This document shows positions 17,699 through 25,475 of a stretch of 64,000 nucleotides of DNA, one piece after another (position 1 is the first letter of the stretch; each line of letters begins with the position of its first letter). The translations under genes were made by a program, and so were the position numbers. The notes beneath the pieces were generated by a model that was given only the letters and a program-made list of their open reading frames with translations, made no database searches and was not told the origin of the DNA. The stretch is taken from positions 868,001 to 932,000 of the forward strand of contig NZ_NMTR01000021.1 in the NCBI RefSeq assembly GCF_002549775.1, read 5' to 3'. This DNA comes from Faecalibacterium langellae (lineage in GTDB: Bacteria > Bacillota > Clostridia > Oscillospirales > Ruminococcaceae).

Positions 17699-18466
17699 TT
17701 ACAGGCAGATCTCTTTGACGAGTGCTGCCCACTGCTCCGGGTGGCAGGCCAGCAATTCTTCGTGCTGCATATCCTGCTCATGGATGATCGGGTGAGCGTA
17801 GTGCTGCGCATACCGCGCGCGGTACTTCTCGCCCATTTTCAGGGCATAGAAAATGTGGATGGCCGTGGGGCCGTCCCAGTGGTCCGGCAGCGGGGTGATC
17901 ATGTCCGAGTAAAACTGGTTTTTGCAGCTCTGCAGCGAAACATAAGGCCGGGCACCGCCCATGATCTCCATGAACTTGTCCACATAGCCCGGCATTTCCT
18001 GCTTGCGCTTCTCCATCTTTTTGTTCAGCAGCTTCGACTTGAATCTGCCGTCCCGCACCACCGGGTAGATCAGCGGCAGGGCAATGTCCGTTTCCAGCTT
18101 TGCAACAAACGGAGATGCCTGGTCCAGGTCTGAACTGCCGAGGATGCCGATCTCCAGCCGGATGTTCTGCCGTGCCGCCAGCAGGCCCACGAAACTGCCG
18201 CCCAGGCTGCAGCCGTAGGCCGCGTGGAGATGGCCGCCCAGGTTCTCGTTGATGTAGGCTTCGATCTTTGCCGCTTCCTCCTCCATCGTGGGGAAAGTGG
18301 TGTCCGGTTCTGTCTCATCAAAGCCGTCGTAGGAGACGCACAGGACGTGAAAATGCGGCTCCAACAGCGGCAGCACCGGCGCAAAATTGCTTTTCCAGTG
18401 GCAGCAGGTACCGGGCAGCAGCATCAGGGTGGGGCCCGCCTTGTTTCCCAGAGAATATACCTTCAT
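17699..18466 (-). CDS. Alpha/beta hydrolase
   Basis: This is a 255-residue soluble protein with an alpha/beta-hydrolase pattern: an oxyanion-hole region LLPGTCCHW near residue 17, the nucleophile elbow YGCSLGGS near residue 84 (Ser in GxSxG form) and a late histidine among several candidates (IIHEQD). The fold is clear from these motifs; the substrate is not. The ATG follows AGGAGG by five bases. It lies 88 bases downstream of the PanE-like gene, with a hairpin terminator between them, so it may have weak separate transcription. Confidence 0.7.
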   Translation of the reverse strand: MKVYSLGNKAGPTLMLLPGTCCHWKSNFAPVLPLLEPHFHVLCVSYDGFDETEPDTTFPTMEEEAAKIEAYINENLGGHLHAAYGCSLGGSFVGLLAARQNIRLEIGILGSSDLDQASPFVAKLETDIALPLIYPVVRDGRFKSKLLNKKMEKRKQEMPGYVDKFMEIMGGARPYVSLQSCKNQFYSDMITPLPDHWDGPTAIHIFYALKMGEKYRARYAQHYAHPIIHEQDMQHEELLACHPEQWAALVKEICL

Positions 18467-18511
18467 GATCTCCTCCTGTTTTCATTGTTTGTTTATACAA
18501 ACTTCATGCCG

Positions 18512-18546
18512 CAAAATGGCGCAGACAGAAGGTTTCTGCCTGCGCC
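18512..18546 (-). terminator. Hairpin terminator after the PanE-like gene
   Basis: On the minus strand GGCGCAG-GCAGAA pairs with TTCTGT-CTGCGCC and is followed by ATTTTGC; the T-run is short. Confidence 0.55.
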
Positions 18547-18554
18547 GGGTCTTG

Positions 18555-19517
18555 TTATCCGTTCGTCTTCTGCAGAGCGTCCCAGGAGGGCATTTCGCTG
18601 CGGAGTTTCTCCCACATGGGCATGGCCGTACCCGCCTGCTTGCGCATGGCCTCAAAGGCATCGTCCAGGTAATGCATCTCGCCCACGGCGTGCATCGCAT
18701 GGTCGGAAGCACACAGACGGCCCAGCGGCGTTTTGGCCATGACAAAGAGCATGGCTTCCATCTGGCGGCGGCCCGCGGTGCCAGGCTTGAAGTTCTCGGT
18801 GTTGTCTGCATCGTTCACCGGGATGCCGATGGCCTTGAGCATTTCGCAGGCCTCATAGGCGGCATCCAGGATCGCACCGCGCTGCTGCTTGGTGGCACGG
18901 CGCAGATCGCCGTTGCAGGCGTAGCAGACGTAACAGATCGGCAGGATGAAGGCCGCATGGCACTTGAGCCATTCGTCCATATCGCCGTAGAAGCTCAGCC
19001 TGTACTTCACACCGTCAAAAGCGGTCTTGAGCCGGGTGCGGAAGGCACCGGAAAGCGGTGCCGTGGCCCCGCCCACCGTCATGCCTGCGCTGGCATAGAC
19101 GCTGACCACGCGGTCGTGTTCGCGGCGTCCTGCGGTGTTCTGGAAACCGAACGCCACCTTATCCGCCGGGCGCTGCATGGCTTCCAGCACCTGCTTTGCC
19201 TGCGGATCGTTGCCCACGAACACAAAGTAGGAGCTCTTGTTCTCCTTGAGGATGGGCAGCACCTGGGGCAGCTGGCCTGCCTGCATCACCACGAACACAA
19301 GGTCATAGCAGTCGTCCGGGGCCAGGGTGTCGATGGTCTGCACACGGTCCACCGTGGTTTTCCGCTGCACCCAGTGGCGGATGGTCAGGCCCTTCTGGTC
19401 GATCATTTCCTTCCACTCACCGCGCGCAAGCAGCGTGACAACGTTCTTTTTGTTCTGGATCAGCGCATGAGCCAGCTCGCAGCCCAAAACGCCCGCACCG
19501 TAAACCAGGATCCTCAT
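18555..19517 (-). CDS. Ketopantoate reductase (PanE/ApbA) family protein
   Basis: The family reduces 2-oxopantoate with NADPH in pantothenate synthesis, but many members have other or unknown substrates. The 320-residue protein has the N-terminal dinucleotide motif YGAGVLG and the two-domain length. The segment where PanE proteins carry the conserved QNG-type motif reads FVFVGNDPQAK here, so I do not assign PanE itself. AAGGAGG lies seven bases before the ATG. It is 30 bases downstream of a small metal-binding protein gene, apparently in one transcript behind a GTTAG-N6-CTAAC dyad. Confidence 0.7.
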   Translation of the reverse strand: MRILVYGAGVLGCELAHALIQNKKNVVTLLARGEWKEMIDQKGLTIRHWVQRKTTVDRVQTIDTLAPDDCYDLVFVVMQAGQLPQVLPILKENKSSYFVFVGNDPQAKQVLEAMQRPADKVAFGFQNTAGRREHDRVVSVYASAGMTVGGATAPLSGAFRTRLKTAFDGVKYRLSFYGDMDEWLKCHAAFILPICYVCYACNGDLRRATKQQRGAILDAAYEACEMLKAIGIPVNDADNTENFKPGTAGRRQMEAMLFVMAKTPLGRLCASDHAMHAVGEMHYLDDAFEAMRKQAGTAMPMWEKLRSEMPSWDALQKTNG

Positions 19518-19547
19518 ACCATTGCCTCCTTCGGTCGTTTTCCGGGG

Positions 19548-19808
19548 TTACTTTTTCAAAAAGGAGAAAAAGCCCTTCTTTTCATAAGGAGCGCTTTTCA
19601 CGCCCTTCACTTCATAGCCGGTGGCATTGATGGCGTCGCGCAGCTTCTGCTCGTCCAGCTCCTGCTCCGACTGGATGACCGTCTGGCCCTTGGTGTGGGA
19701 AGAAGACACCTTCTTCGCCTCCGGGAAGGCCTTGCGCACAGCATCGTTGACATGGCTCTCGCACATGCCGCACATCATACCATCTACATATACAGTTGTT
19801 TCAATCAT
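19548..19808 (-). CDS. Small heavy-metal-associated (HMA) domain protein
   Basis: An 86-residue single-domain protein with the ferredoxin-like HMA fold. The metal loop is GMMCGMC near residues 10-16 (CxxC). The C-terminal extension is basic and hydrophobic (KKGFFSFLKK), possibly membrane-associating. Such proteins carry copper or other soft metals, or assist iron transporters. The ATG follows GGAGGGG. The upstream region (19809-20079) has no gene but carries a dyad at 19857-19872. Confidence 0.82.
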   Translation of the reverse strand: MIETTVYVDGMMCGMCESHVNDAVRKAFPEAKKVSSSHTKGQTVIQSEQELDEQKLRDAINATGYEVKGVKSAPYEKKGFFSFLKK

Positions 19809-19856
19809 TTTATTCCCCTCCAGTGTCTACATGCACTGCACGGCCTGCGCCGGTTT

Positions 19857-19872
19857 GTTAGGGAGTGCTAAC
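19857..19872. promoter_or_regulatory. GTTAG-N6-CTAAC dyad upstream of the HMA-domain gene
   Basis: GTTAG GGAGTG CTAAC, 49 bases upstream of the start codon. The same dyad occurs before two other genes in the window (20758 and 26932). The binding protein is unknown. Confidence 0.45.
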
Positions 19873-20079
19873 CGCCGCTTCAAACAAAACGCTGTCAGGG
19901 CCAGCCCCGGCAGCGGTGCGGAGCGATTCCCTGTTTTTATGGCGGGTCTGCTCAAAAAATGCACGCATGGTTTCTTGCACTTATCATATCACACCGGTGG
20001 GCTAAATGCAAGGCAAAAAATACCCCGTCCCGGTGTTTATTGCAGATGCGCAGGATCCACACTTCCGTTTCGGAAAAGG

Positions 20080-20595
20080 TCAGTATTCGATGCCCTGCCG
20101 GGCTGCAATGCCTTTCTGGTACGGGTGGCGGCGGCACTTCATCTCGGTGACGTAATCCGCCGCGTCCAGCATCCACTGCACAGGCGCGTGGGCCGTCAGC
20201 ACGCACTCCTGCCCGGCCGGGCGCTCCCGCACTGCCCGCTGTAAAAGTTCCGGGTCCACCATGTCCAGTTCCCAGGCACTGCCCGCCTCGTCGAGGATGA
20301 GCAGGTCGGCCGGTTCTGCCATGGCTGCCGCAAGGTTTGCGTCCTGCAGCGCGCGGGTGGCGGCCTTTTCGGCTTCGTTCATTTGGGAAACAAATTTCTG
20401 CCCGGCCTTGCCCCGGTACACCTTTGCGCCCAGCTGTTCCAAAAGCGGGATTTCCCCGCTGCGGCCGCCCTTTAAAAACTGTATGATGACCACCCGTTTC
20501 CCGCTGCCCAGCGCCCGCAGCGCAAGGCCCATGGCGGCCGTGGTCTTGCCCTTGCCGTCGCCGTAGTACAGATGCAAAAGTCCCATCTGTTCCAT
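20080..20595 (-). CDS. cobO: Cob(I)alamin adenosyltransferase, CobO/BtuR type
   Basis: The enzyme adenosylates reduced corrinoids to form the active cofactor. The 171-residue protein shows the P-loop GDGKGKTTAAMG near residue 12, the family segment VVIIQFLKGGRSGE and the LLILDEAGSAWELDMVD block. GGAGGGG lies seven bases before the ATG. No other cobalamin genes are nearby, which fits a scavenging organism that only finishes imported corrinoids. Confidence 0.92.
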   Translation of the reverse strand: MEQMGLLHLYYGDGKGKTTAAMGLALRALGSGKRVVIIQFLKGGRSGEIPLLEQLGAKVYRGKAGQKFVSQMNEAEKAATRALQDANLAAAMAEPADLLILDEAGSAWELDMVDPELLQRAVRERPAGQECVLTAHAPVQWMLDAADYVTEMKCRRHPYQKGIAARQGIEY

Positions 20596-20664
20596 CTTGT
20601 TTCCCCCTCCGCATCGTTTTGTTTTATCCTACCACGCCCTGCGGCCAAAAACAATGCCTGCCGC

Positions 20665-20694
20665 TTGACAAACGACGCTTTTTTATGATACACT
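20665..20694 (+). promoter_or_regulatory. Promoter for the DUF454 gene
   Basis: TTGACA at 20665-20670, an 18-base spacer and TACACT at 20689-20694. A second weaker candidate, TTTCTT then TATATT, would have its -10 exactly inside the dyad at 20758-20773. Confidence 0.55.
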
Positions 20695-20757
20695 GTGCAA
20701 AGTTTGTAAAAGCGAACTCACCGTTTCCGTTGGAGCGGCGTTTCTTTTTGCCAGAAA

Positions 20758-20773
20758 GTTAGTATATTCTAAC
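20758..20773. promoter_or_regulatory. GTTAG-N6-CTAAC dyad upstream of the DUF454 gene
   Basis: GTTAG TATATT CTAAC. The six-base centre could itself be a -10 box. It lies 45 bases before the start codon. Confidence 0.45.
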
Positions 20774-20818
20774 ATTTTCATCTGCCCATTTTTGCCAACC
20801 ACAGAAAGGACACCTGTT

Positions 20819-21235
20819 ATGCATCACCTCAAAAAAGCCTTTTTCATCGCGCTCGGCTGCGTCAGCCTTGCCCTCGGCACCATCGGCATCGTGCTGCCCA
20901 TCCTGCCCACGGTGCCGTTCTACCTGCTCACGGCCTTCTGCTTTGCCAACAGTTCGGAACGGCTGCACGACTGGTTCATCCACACCACCGTGTATAAAAA
21001 GTACATCGGCAGCTATTTCCGCCGCCGCGGCATGACCAAAAAGGCCAAGTGCCTGCTCATCGGCACCGTGACCGCCATCATGGTGCCGGGCTTCATCCTG
21101 ATGGACAAGGTGCCCGTGGGGCGCGCCATCATGCTGGTGGTCTGGGTGGGACACATCTTCTACTTCGGCTTCAAGGTGCAGACCATCACCCAGCAGGAAG
21201 CCGACGAAGCCATGGCGGAAGCACTGGAAGATTAA
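20819..21235 (+). CDS. DUF454 (YbaN-type) small membrane protein
   Basis: A 138-residue membrane protein with a strongly hydrophobic N-terminal pair of segments (FFIALGCVSLALGTIGIVLPILPTVP), the conserved PFYLLTAFCFANSSERLHDW signature of the family, and a second hydrophobic pair near the C-terminus. The family function is unknown; members often sit near haem or iron genes. The start was set at 20819, after AAAGGAC. It is the only plus-strand gene between cobO and glyA and carries the GTTAG dyad in its leader. Confidence 0.85.
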   Translation: MHHLKKAFFIALGCVSLALGTIGIVLPILPTVPFYLLTAFCFANSSERLHDWFIHTTVYKKYIGSYFRRRGMTKKAKCLLIGTVTAIMVPGFILMDKVPVGRAIMLVVWVGHIFYFGFKVQTITQQEADEAMAEALED

Positions 21236-21237
21236 AA

Positions 21238-21306
21238 CCCTCTCAGGCGCTCCGCGCCAGTTCCCCCGAAGGGAGAGCCGGCATCGCACAGCGATGACTG
21301 AGAGGG
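21238..21306. repeat. CCCTCTCAG...CTGAGAGGG hairpin repeat, copy 2
   Basis: A 9-bp outer stem encloses three small hairpins (GGCGC/GCGCC, TTCCC/GGGAG-like, CATCGC/GCGATG). Part of it matches 14644-14680 in inverse orientation. It begins two bases after the DUF454 stop codon. Confidence 0.6.
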
Positions 21307-21313
21307 TCCAAGC

Positions 21314-21353
21314 AAAAAGCACCCGCAGCGTTTCAGCGTTGCAGGTGCTTTTC
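21314..21353. terminator. Bidirectional terminator between DUF454 and glyA
   Basis: AAAAAGCACC and GGTGCTTTT bracket an inner GCA/TGC stem; A-run on one side and T-run on the other serve both converging genes. Confidence 0.7.
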
Positions 21354-21371
21354 TCTATATAAGAATTATTT

Positions 21372-22625
21372 TTACTCGTACAGCGGGAAGTCGTGGGTCA
21401 GCTTCAGCACACGGTCGCTGATCTCGTCCTTCTTCTCGTCGTAGTGCCAGATGCAGTCCGCGATGCAGTCCGCAATGACCTTCATCTCCGCGGGGCCCAT
21501 ACCGCGGGTGGTAACGGCCGGGGTGCCCAGACGCACGCCGGAGGTGACGAACGGGCTGCGGGTCTCACCGGGCACGGTGTTCTTGTTGGCGGTGATATGC
21601 ACGCTGTCCAGACGGGCTTCCAGCTCCTTGCCGGTGCACTCCTCGTCGCGCAGGTCGATCAGCATCAGGTGATTGTCGGTGCCGCCGGACACCAGCTTGA
21701 CGCCCCGGGCCTGCAGCTCAGCGGCCATAGCCTGTGCGTTCTCAACGATCTTGCGGGCATATTCCTTGAACTCGGGCTTGAGCGCCTCGCCGAAGCAGAC
21801 GGCCTTTGCCGCGATGACGTGCTCCAGCGGGCCGCCCTGGGTGCCGGGGAACACCGCGGAGTTGATGCGCTTTGCGATGACCGGGTTGTTGGTCAGGATC
21901 AGGCCGCCGCGGGGGCCGCGCAGAGTCTTGTGGGTGGTGGTGGTCACCACATCGGCATAGGGCACGGGGCTCTGGTGCTGGCCGCCTGCCACCAGACCGG
22001 CGATATGGGCCATATCCACCATCAGGTAGGCGCCGTAGCCGTGGGCGATCTCGGCGATCTTCTCAAAGTCGATGGCGCGGGGGTAAGCGGATGCACCGGC
22101 CACGATCAGCTTGGGGCGCACCTTCTTCACCTGCTTTTCCAGCTCCACATAGTCGATGACGCCGTCGGCATTGACGCCGTAGGAGACGAAGTGGTAGTTC
22201 TTGCCGGACATGTTCACCGGAGAACCGTGGGTCAGATGGCCGCCCTGAGAAAGGTCCATGCCCATGACGGTATCGCCCAGGTCCAGCAGTGCAAAGTAGA
22301 CGGCCAGGTTGGCCTGTGCGCCGGAGTGGGGCTGCACATTGGCATACTTGGCACCGAACAGCTTGCAGGCGCGCTGGATGGCGATGTTCTCCACCTCGTC
22401 CACATAGACGCAGCCGCCGTAGTAGCGCTTGCCGGGCAGGCCCTCGGCATACTTGTTGGTCAGGATGCTGCCCATCGCGGCCATGACAGCCGGAGAGACG
22501 ATGTTCTCGCTGGCAATCAGCTCAATGTTCTGGCGCTGACGGGTCAGCTCACGGTCCATGGCCGCGCCCAGTTCCGGGTCCACGCTGTTGACCAGGCCGA
22601 TGGTATCCATCATTTCGTTGTACAT
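21372..22625 (-). CDS. glyA: Serine hydroxymethyltransferase
   Basis: GlyA moves the serine side-chain carbon to tetrahydrofolate, giving glycine and methylene-THF, the main feed for the folate genes divergent from it. The 417-residue PLP enzyme has the N-terminal [12 protein letters not shown] block, the PLP-lysine motif [14 protein letters not shown] and the C-terminal [12 protein letters not shown]. The ATG at 22625 follows AGAGGGG; the frame is open 14 codons further but without a better site. Confidence 0.97.
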   Translation of the reverse strand: MYNEMMDTIGLVNSVDPELGAAMDRELTRQRQNIELIASENIVSPAVMAAMGSILTNKYAEGLPGKRYYGGCVYVDEVENIAIQRACKLFGAKYANVQPHSGAQANLAVYFALLDLGDTVMGMDLSQGGHLTHGSPVNMSGKNYHFVSYGVNADGVIDYVELEKQVKKVRPKLIVAGASAYPRAIDFEKIAEIAHGYGAYLMVDMAHIAGLVAGGQHQSPVPYADVVTTTTHKTLRGPRGGLILTNNPVIAKRINSAVFPGTQGGPLEHVIAAKAVCFGEALKPEFKEYARKIVENAQAMAAELQARGVKLVSGGTDNHLMLIDLRDEECTGKELEARLDSVHITANKNTVPGETRSPFVTSGVRLGTPAVTTRGMGPAEMKVIADCIADCIWHYDEKKDEISDRVLKLTHDFPLYE

Positions 22626-22708
22626 TCTAATTACCCCTCTCTTGATACAGACAGATCGTCTTTTCAAGCACCCGGCTCCCGCGCACTGAACCGCAATTGC
22701 TTTCTCTT

Positions 22709-22737
22709 ATCATAGCAGAAAGCTGCAAAACCTTCAA
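22709..22737 (-). promoter_or_regulatory. Sigma-A promoter for glyA
   Basis: On the minus strand TTGAAG (22732-22737), 17 bases, TATGAT (22709-22714). Confidence 0.6.
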
Positions 22738-22757
22738 TCCTCTTTTCGCCAAAAGGC

Positions 22758-22786
22758 TTGCTTTTTTTGCCTGAAGTGTTTATTAT
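22758..22786 (+). promoter_or_regulatory. Promoter for the folate gene cluster
   Basis: TTGCTT (22758-22763), 17 bases, TATTAT (22781-22786); back to back with the glyA promoter. Confidence 0.6.
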
Positions 22787-22863
22787 ACTTGTATAAAAAT
22801 GCAGTGTCGTTTTTGTATATTTTTCAAGGTTGCCCGGTCAGAGATGAAGCGAGGTGTTCTCCA

Positions 22864-23436
22864 GTGACGGTCAGTGAAGAAAAGCAGGCCCAACGCAAAG
22901 CAGGCCGCGCCGCCCGCAAGGCCCTTTCGCCCGAGGTGCGGGCCGCCGCCAATGCCGCCCTGTGCGCGAACCTCTGGCAGCTGGATGCCGTGCAGAAGGC
23001 CCGCACCATCTTATTGTATGCGGCCTTCGGGGCCGAAGCCGACCTTGCCTCCTTTGCTGAGGAAGCACTGCGGCAGGGCAAAGTGCTCGCCTACCCGGTG
23101 TGCGGCGAGGGATATTCGCTCACGGCCGCCGTGCCCGGCCCGGACGGCTGGGAGACGGGGCTTTACGGCATCCGCACGCCGGTGCCGGAGCGGTCGGAGC
23201 TGCTGGAACCGGAAGCGCTGGACCTTGTGCTCGTGCCCTGCACCGCCTTTGACGCGGACTGCCGCCGGGTGGGCATGGGCAAGGGCTACTACGATCGGTA
23301 TCTGCCCCGCTGCAAAAACGCGGCGAAGATCGGCATTGCATTTGAGGTGCAGCGGGTGGACCGCGCCGCCGTGGACGAGCACGACCAGCGGCTGGACGCC
23401 TATGCAACAGAGAGGGGTATCTACACATGGAAATGA
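22864..23436 (+). CDS. 5-formyltetrahydrofolate cyclo-ligase
   Basis: The enzyme uses ATP to turn 5-formyl-THF, a dead-end product made as a side reaction of GlyA, back into methenyl-THF. The protein is 190 residues from a GTG start that follows GAGGTG by seven bases. The N-terminal basic stretch (RKAGRAARKAL), central TRTPVPERSELLEP-like block and the C-terminal GMGKGYYDRYL motif are typical. The last ten bases overlap the next gene, so the two are translationally linked. The placement next to glyA and folD fits its role. Confidence 0.92.
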   Translation: MTVSEEKQAQRKAGRAARKALSPEVRAAANAALCANLWQLDAVQKARTILLYAAFGAEADLASFAEEALRQGKVLAYPVCGEGYSLTAAVPGPDGWETGLYGIRTPVPERSELLEPEALDLVLVPCTAFDADCRRVGMGKGYYDRYLPRCKNAAKIGIAFEVQRVDRAAVDEHDQRLDAYATERGIYTWK

Positions 23437-24062
23437 TGGAACGAACTTGCAGCCAGTTCCTGGCAGAGCTGGCCAGCAAAGCACCCACACCGGGCGGCGG
23501 CGGAACAGCCGCGCTGGTGGGCGCGGCAGGCGTCGCCCTGGGCAACATGGTGGGCAATCTGACCACCGGCAAAAAGAAGTATGCCGCCGTGGAGGAAAAG
23601 ATCCAGGCCCTGAACGCCAAGGCCGAGACCCTGCGCAAAGAGCTGGAAGCACTGGTGCAGGAAGATGCGGAGGCCTTTGCGCCGCTGGCCGCCGCCTACG
23701 GCCTGCCGAAGGACACGCCGGAACAGGCCGCCGACAAAGAGCGCGTTATGGAAACAGCTTTGACTCGGGCCGCGCTCGTCCCGATCAAGATCATGCAGAA
23801 ATGCCTGGAGGGCATCACGCTTGCATATTCCTACGCTGTTGATGGCAGTACAATGGCCATCTCGGATGCAGGCTGTGCCGCAGTGTTGTGCAAAGCCGCC
23901 CTACAGGCTGCAAGCCTGAATGTTTTTGTCAACACAAAGTTGATGACCAATCGGGAATTTGCCACAGCGTTGGAACACACAGCAGAGCAGTTACTGGACG
24001 CAGGGACTTCTTATGCAGACGAAGCGTTCCATTATGTCAACGAAAAACTCCGCAGTAAATAA
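23427..24062 (+). CDS. Cyclodeaminase/cyclohydrolase family protein (FchA-like methenyl-THF cyclohydrolase)
   Basis: The family includes formimido-THF cyclodeaminase and the methenyl-THF cyclohydrolase FchA of acetogens. The 211-residue, mostly helical protein has the signature PTPGGGGTAALVGAAGVALGNMV near residue 20. It overlaps the upstream cyclo-ligase gene by ten bases and is followed 13 bases on by folD. Because that FolD lacks the lysine needed for the cyclohydrolase step, the most economical role here is methenyl-THF to formyl-THF conversion. From about base 23750 the codons become clearly less GC-rich at third positions than in the first half and in the neighbours, suggesting a mosaic gene. 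No histidine-degradation genes are near. Confidence 0.85.
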   Translation: MEMMERTCSQFLAELASKAPTPGGGGTAALVGAAGVALGNMVGNLTTGKKKYAAVEEKIQALNAKAETLRKELEALVQEDAEAFAPLAAAYGLPKDTPEQAADKERVMETALTRAALVPIKIMQKCLEGITLAYSYAVDGSTMAISDAGCAAVLCKAALQAASLNVFVNTKLMTNREFATALEHTAEQLLDAGTSYADEAFHYVNEKLRSK

Positions 24063-24075
24063 AGGAGAAACGATT

Positions 24076-24930
24076 ATGGCAACGATTTTGAAGGGCGCGC
24101 CGGTGGTGGCCGCCATGAACGAACGCAACGCCGCATTGTGCGAACAGCTCAAGGCAAAGGGCGTGGTGCCCACGCTGGCTGTGGTGCGTGTGGGCGAGCG
24201 TGAAGACGACCTCTCCTATGAGCGCGGCGTCATGACCCGCTGCGGCAAGGTGGGCGTGGAGGTGAAGCAGTTCCTGCTGCCCGCCGACGCTTCGCAGGAC
24301 GACCTGCTGAAGGTCATCGCTGAAGTGAACGCCGATGACGCCATCCACGGGTGCCTTTTGTTCCGCCCGCTGCCCAAGCAGTTCGACGACCGCACCGTGC
24401 GCGCGGCCCTTGCCCCGGAAAAGGACATCGACGGCATCACCGACGGTTCGCTGGCCGGTGTGTTCACCAACACCGACCTCGGCTATGCGCCCTGCACGGC
24501 ACAGGCGTGTCTCGAAATTTTGAAGTATTATAGCGTTCCCCTCTCCGGCAAGCGCGCCGTGGTTGTGGGCCGCAGCCTGGTGGTGGGCAAGCCTGCCGCC
24601 ATGATGCTGGACCGCGAGAATGCCACCGTGACCCTCTGCAACTCCCGCACCCAGAACCTGCCCGCCCTCTGCCGGGAAGCGGACGTGGTGGTGGTGGCCA
24701 TGGGCAAGATGGGCGCGGTGGGTGCCGACTGCCTGCGCAAAGGCCAGACCGTCGTGGATGTGGGCATCCATGTCAACGAGGAGGGCAAGCTCTGCGGTGA
24801 CGTAAAGTTTGCCGAAGCGGAGCCGGTGGTGGACGCCATCACCCCGGTGCCCGGCGGTGTGGGCACCGTGACCACCTCGGTGCTGGTGGGCCATGTGGTG
24901 CAGGCCGCTGCGAAAAAGGCCGGGCTGTAA
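24076..24930 (+). CDS. folD: Methylene-THF dehydrogenase (FolD), probably without cyclohydrolase activity
   Basis: FolD normally carries out two steps, methylene-THF to methenyl-THF with NADP, and hydrolysis to 10-formyl-THF. The 284-residue protein has the family blocks LLFRPLP, PEKDIDGITDG, the dinucleotide motif VVGRSLVVGKPAAMML and the C-terminal TPVPGGVGTVTTSVL. In the active-site YxxxK motif the tyrosine is kept (SYERGVMTRC) but the lysine position is valine. That lysine is essential for the cyclohydrolase step in characterised enzymes. The ATG follows AAGGAG by eight bases. It ends the cyclo-ligase, FchA-like, folD operon. Confidence 0.92.
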   Translation: MATILKGAPVVAAMNERNAALCEQLKAKGVVPTLAVVRVGEREDDLSYERGVMTRCGKVGVEVKQFLLPADASQDDLLKVIAEVNADDAIHGCLLFRPLPKQFDDRTVRAALAPEKDIDGITDGSLAGVFTNTDLGYAPCTAQACLEILKYYSVPLSGKRAVVVGRSLVVGKPAAMMLDRENATVTLCNSRTQNLPALCREADVVVVAMGKMGAVGADCLRKGQTVVDVGIHVNEEGKLCGDVKFAEAEPVVDAITPVPGGVGTVTTSVLVGHVVQAAAKKAGL

Positions 24931-24943
24931 CATACACAATATG

Positions 24944-24984
24944 AAAAGAGGCGGTTCCCTTTTGCGGGGAACCGCCTCTTTTTG
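24944..24984. terminator. Bidirectional terminator after folD
   Basis: AAAGAGGCGGTTCCC pairs with GGGAACCGCCTCTTT; T-run on the plus strand and A-run on the other side. Confidence 0.85.
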
Positions 24985-24992
24985 TGCGTTGC

Positions 24993-25334
24993 TCAGTGGT
25001 GGCAGCCGCAGGCATGAGCCTTGGTGCTGGACACCAGCGTGCCGTCCAGATAGGCCTGCACGGCCGCGTCGGCGCTGCCGGTGACGTTGCCGCAGACCTT
25101 GATGCCCGCACCCTGCAGCAGCTCCAGCATAGGCATGCCCAGGCTGCCGCAGATGACCACGTCCACCTGCATGGCGGCCAGCTGACGGCCCAAGGCGTGG
25201 TGGCCCTCCGGTGCGCCGGGCACCAGCTCGGTGCCGGTGACGGCGTTGTTCTCCACGGTATAGACCTTGAAGGTCTTCGTCTGGCCAAAATGCTGGAAGA
25301 TCTGGCCGTTCTCGTAATTGACTGCGATTTTCAT
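24993..25334 (-). CDS. NifX/NifB-type dinitrogenase iron-molybdenum cofactor family protein
   Basis: A 113-residue protein of the small family that binds metal clusters outside nitrogenase as well. It opens MKIAVNYENGQIFQHFGQTKTF, has a glycine-rich VVICGSLGMPMLELLQGAGIKV core and ends in a metal-like CGCHH. AAAAGGAG lies eight bases before the ATG at 25334. No nif genes are nearby, so a role in Fe-S or metal handling, perhaps with the Mrp-type ATPase class, is more likely than nitrogen fixation. It appears to be expressed alone. Confidence 0.85.
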   Translation of the reverse strand: MKIAVNYENGQIFQHFGQTKTFKVYTVENNAVTGTELVPGAPEGHHALGRQLAAMQVDVVICGSLGMPMLELLQGAGIKVCGNVTGSADAAVQAYLDGTLVSSTKAHACGCHH

Positions 25335-25410
25335 AATGATGCTCCTTTTCCGGTGTTTCTCCCCCACTGTACCACAATCCGCACGGCAATGCAAGCGCTC
25401 TGCACACAGC

Positions 25411-25452
25411 AAACGGCCGACCGTCTCAAGAGAAAACGGTCGGCCGTTTTTG
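25411..25452. terminator. Intrinsic terminator between the ABC gene and the NifX-like gene
   Basis: AAACGGCCGACCGT pairs with ACGGTCGGCCGTTT; a T-run follows on the plus strand, a weaker one on the minus strand, the direction of the ABC gene. Confidence 0.65.
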
Positions 25453-25475
25453 CGTTTTTCCGCCGGGGTGCAGGG

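Noticed and set aside
19857-19872. CIRCE-type HrcA site
   Set aside because: GAGTGCTAA matches the right half of CIRCE, but the left half TTAGCACTC is absent at the required nine-base spacing, and the gene is not a chaperone.
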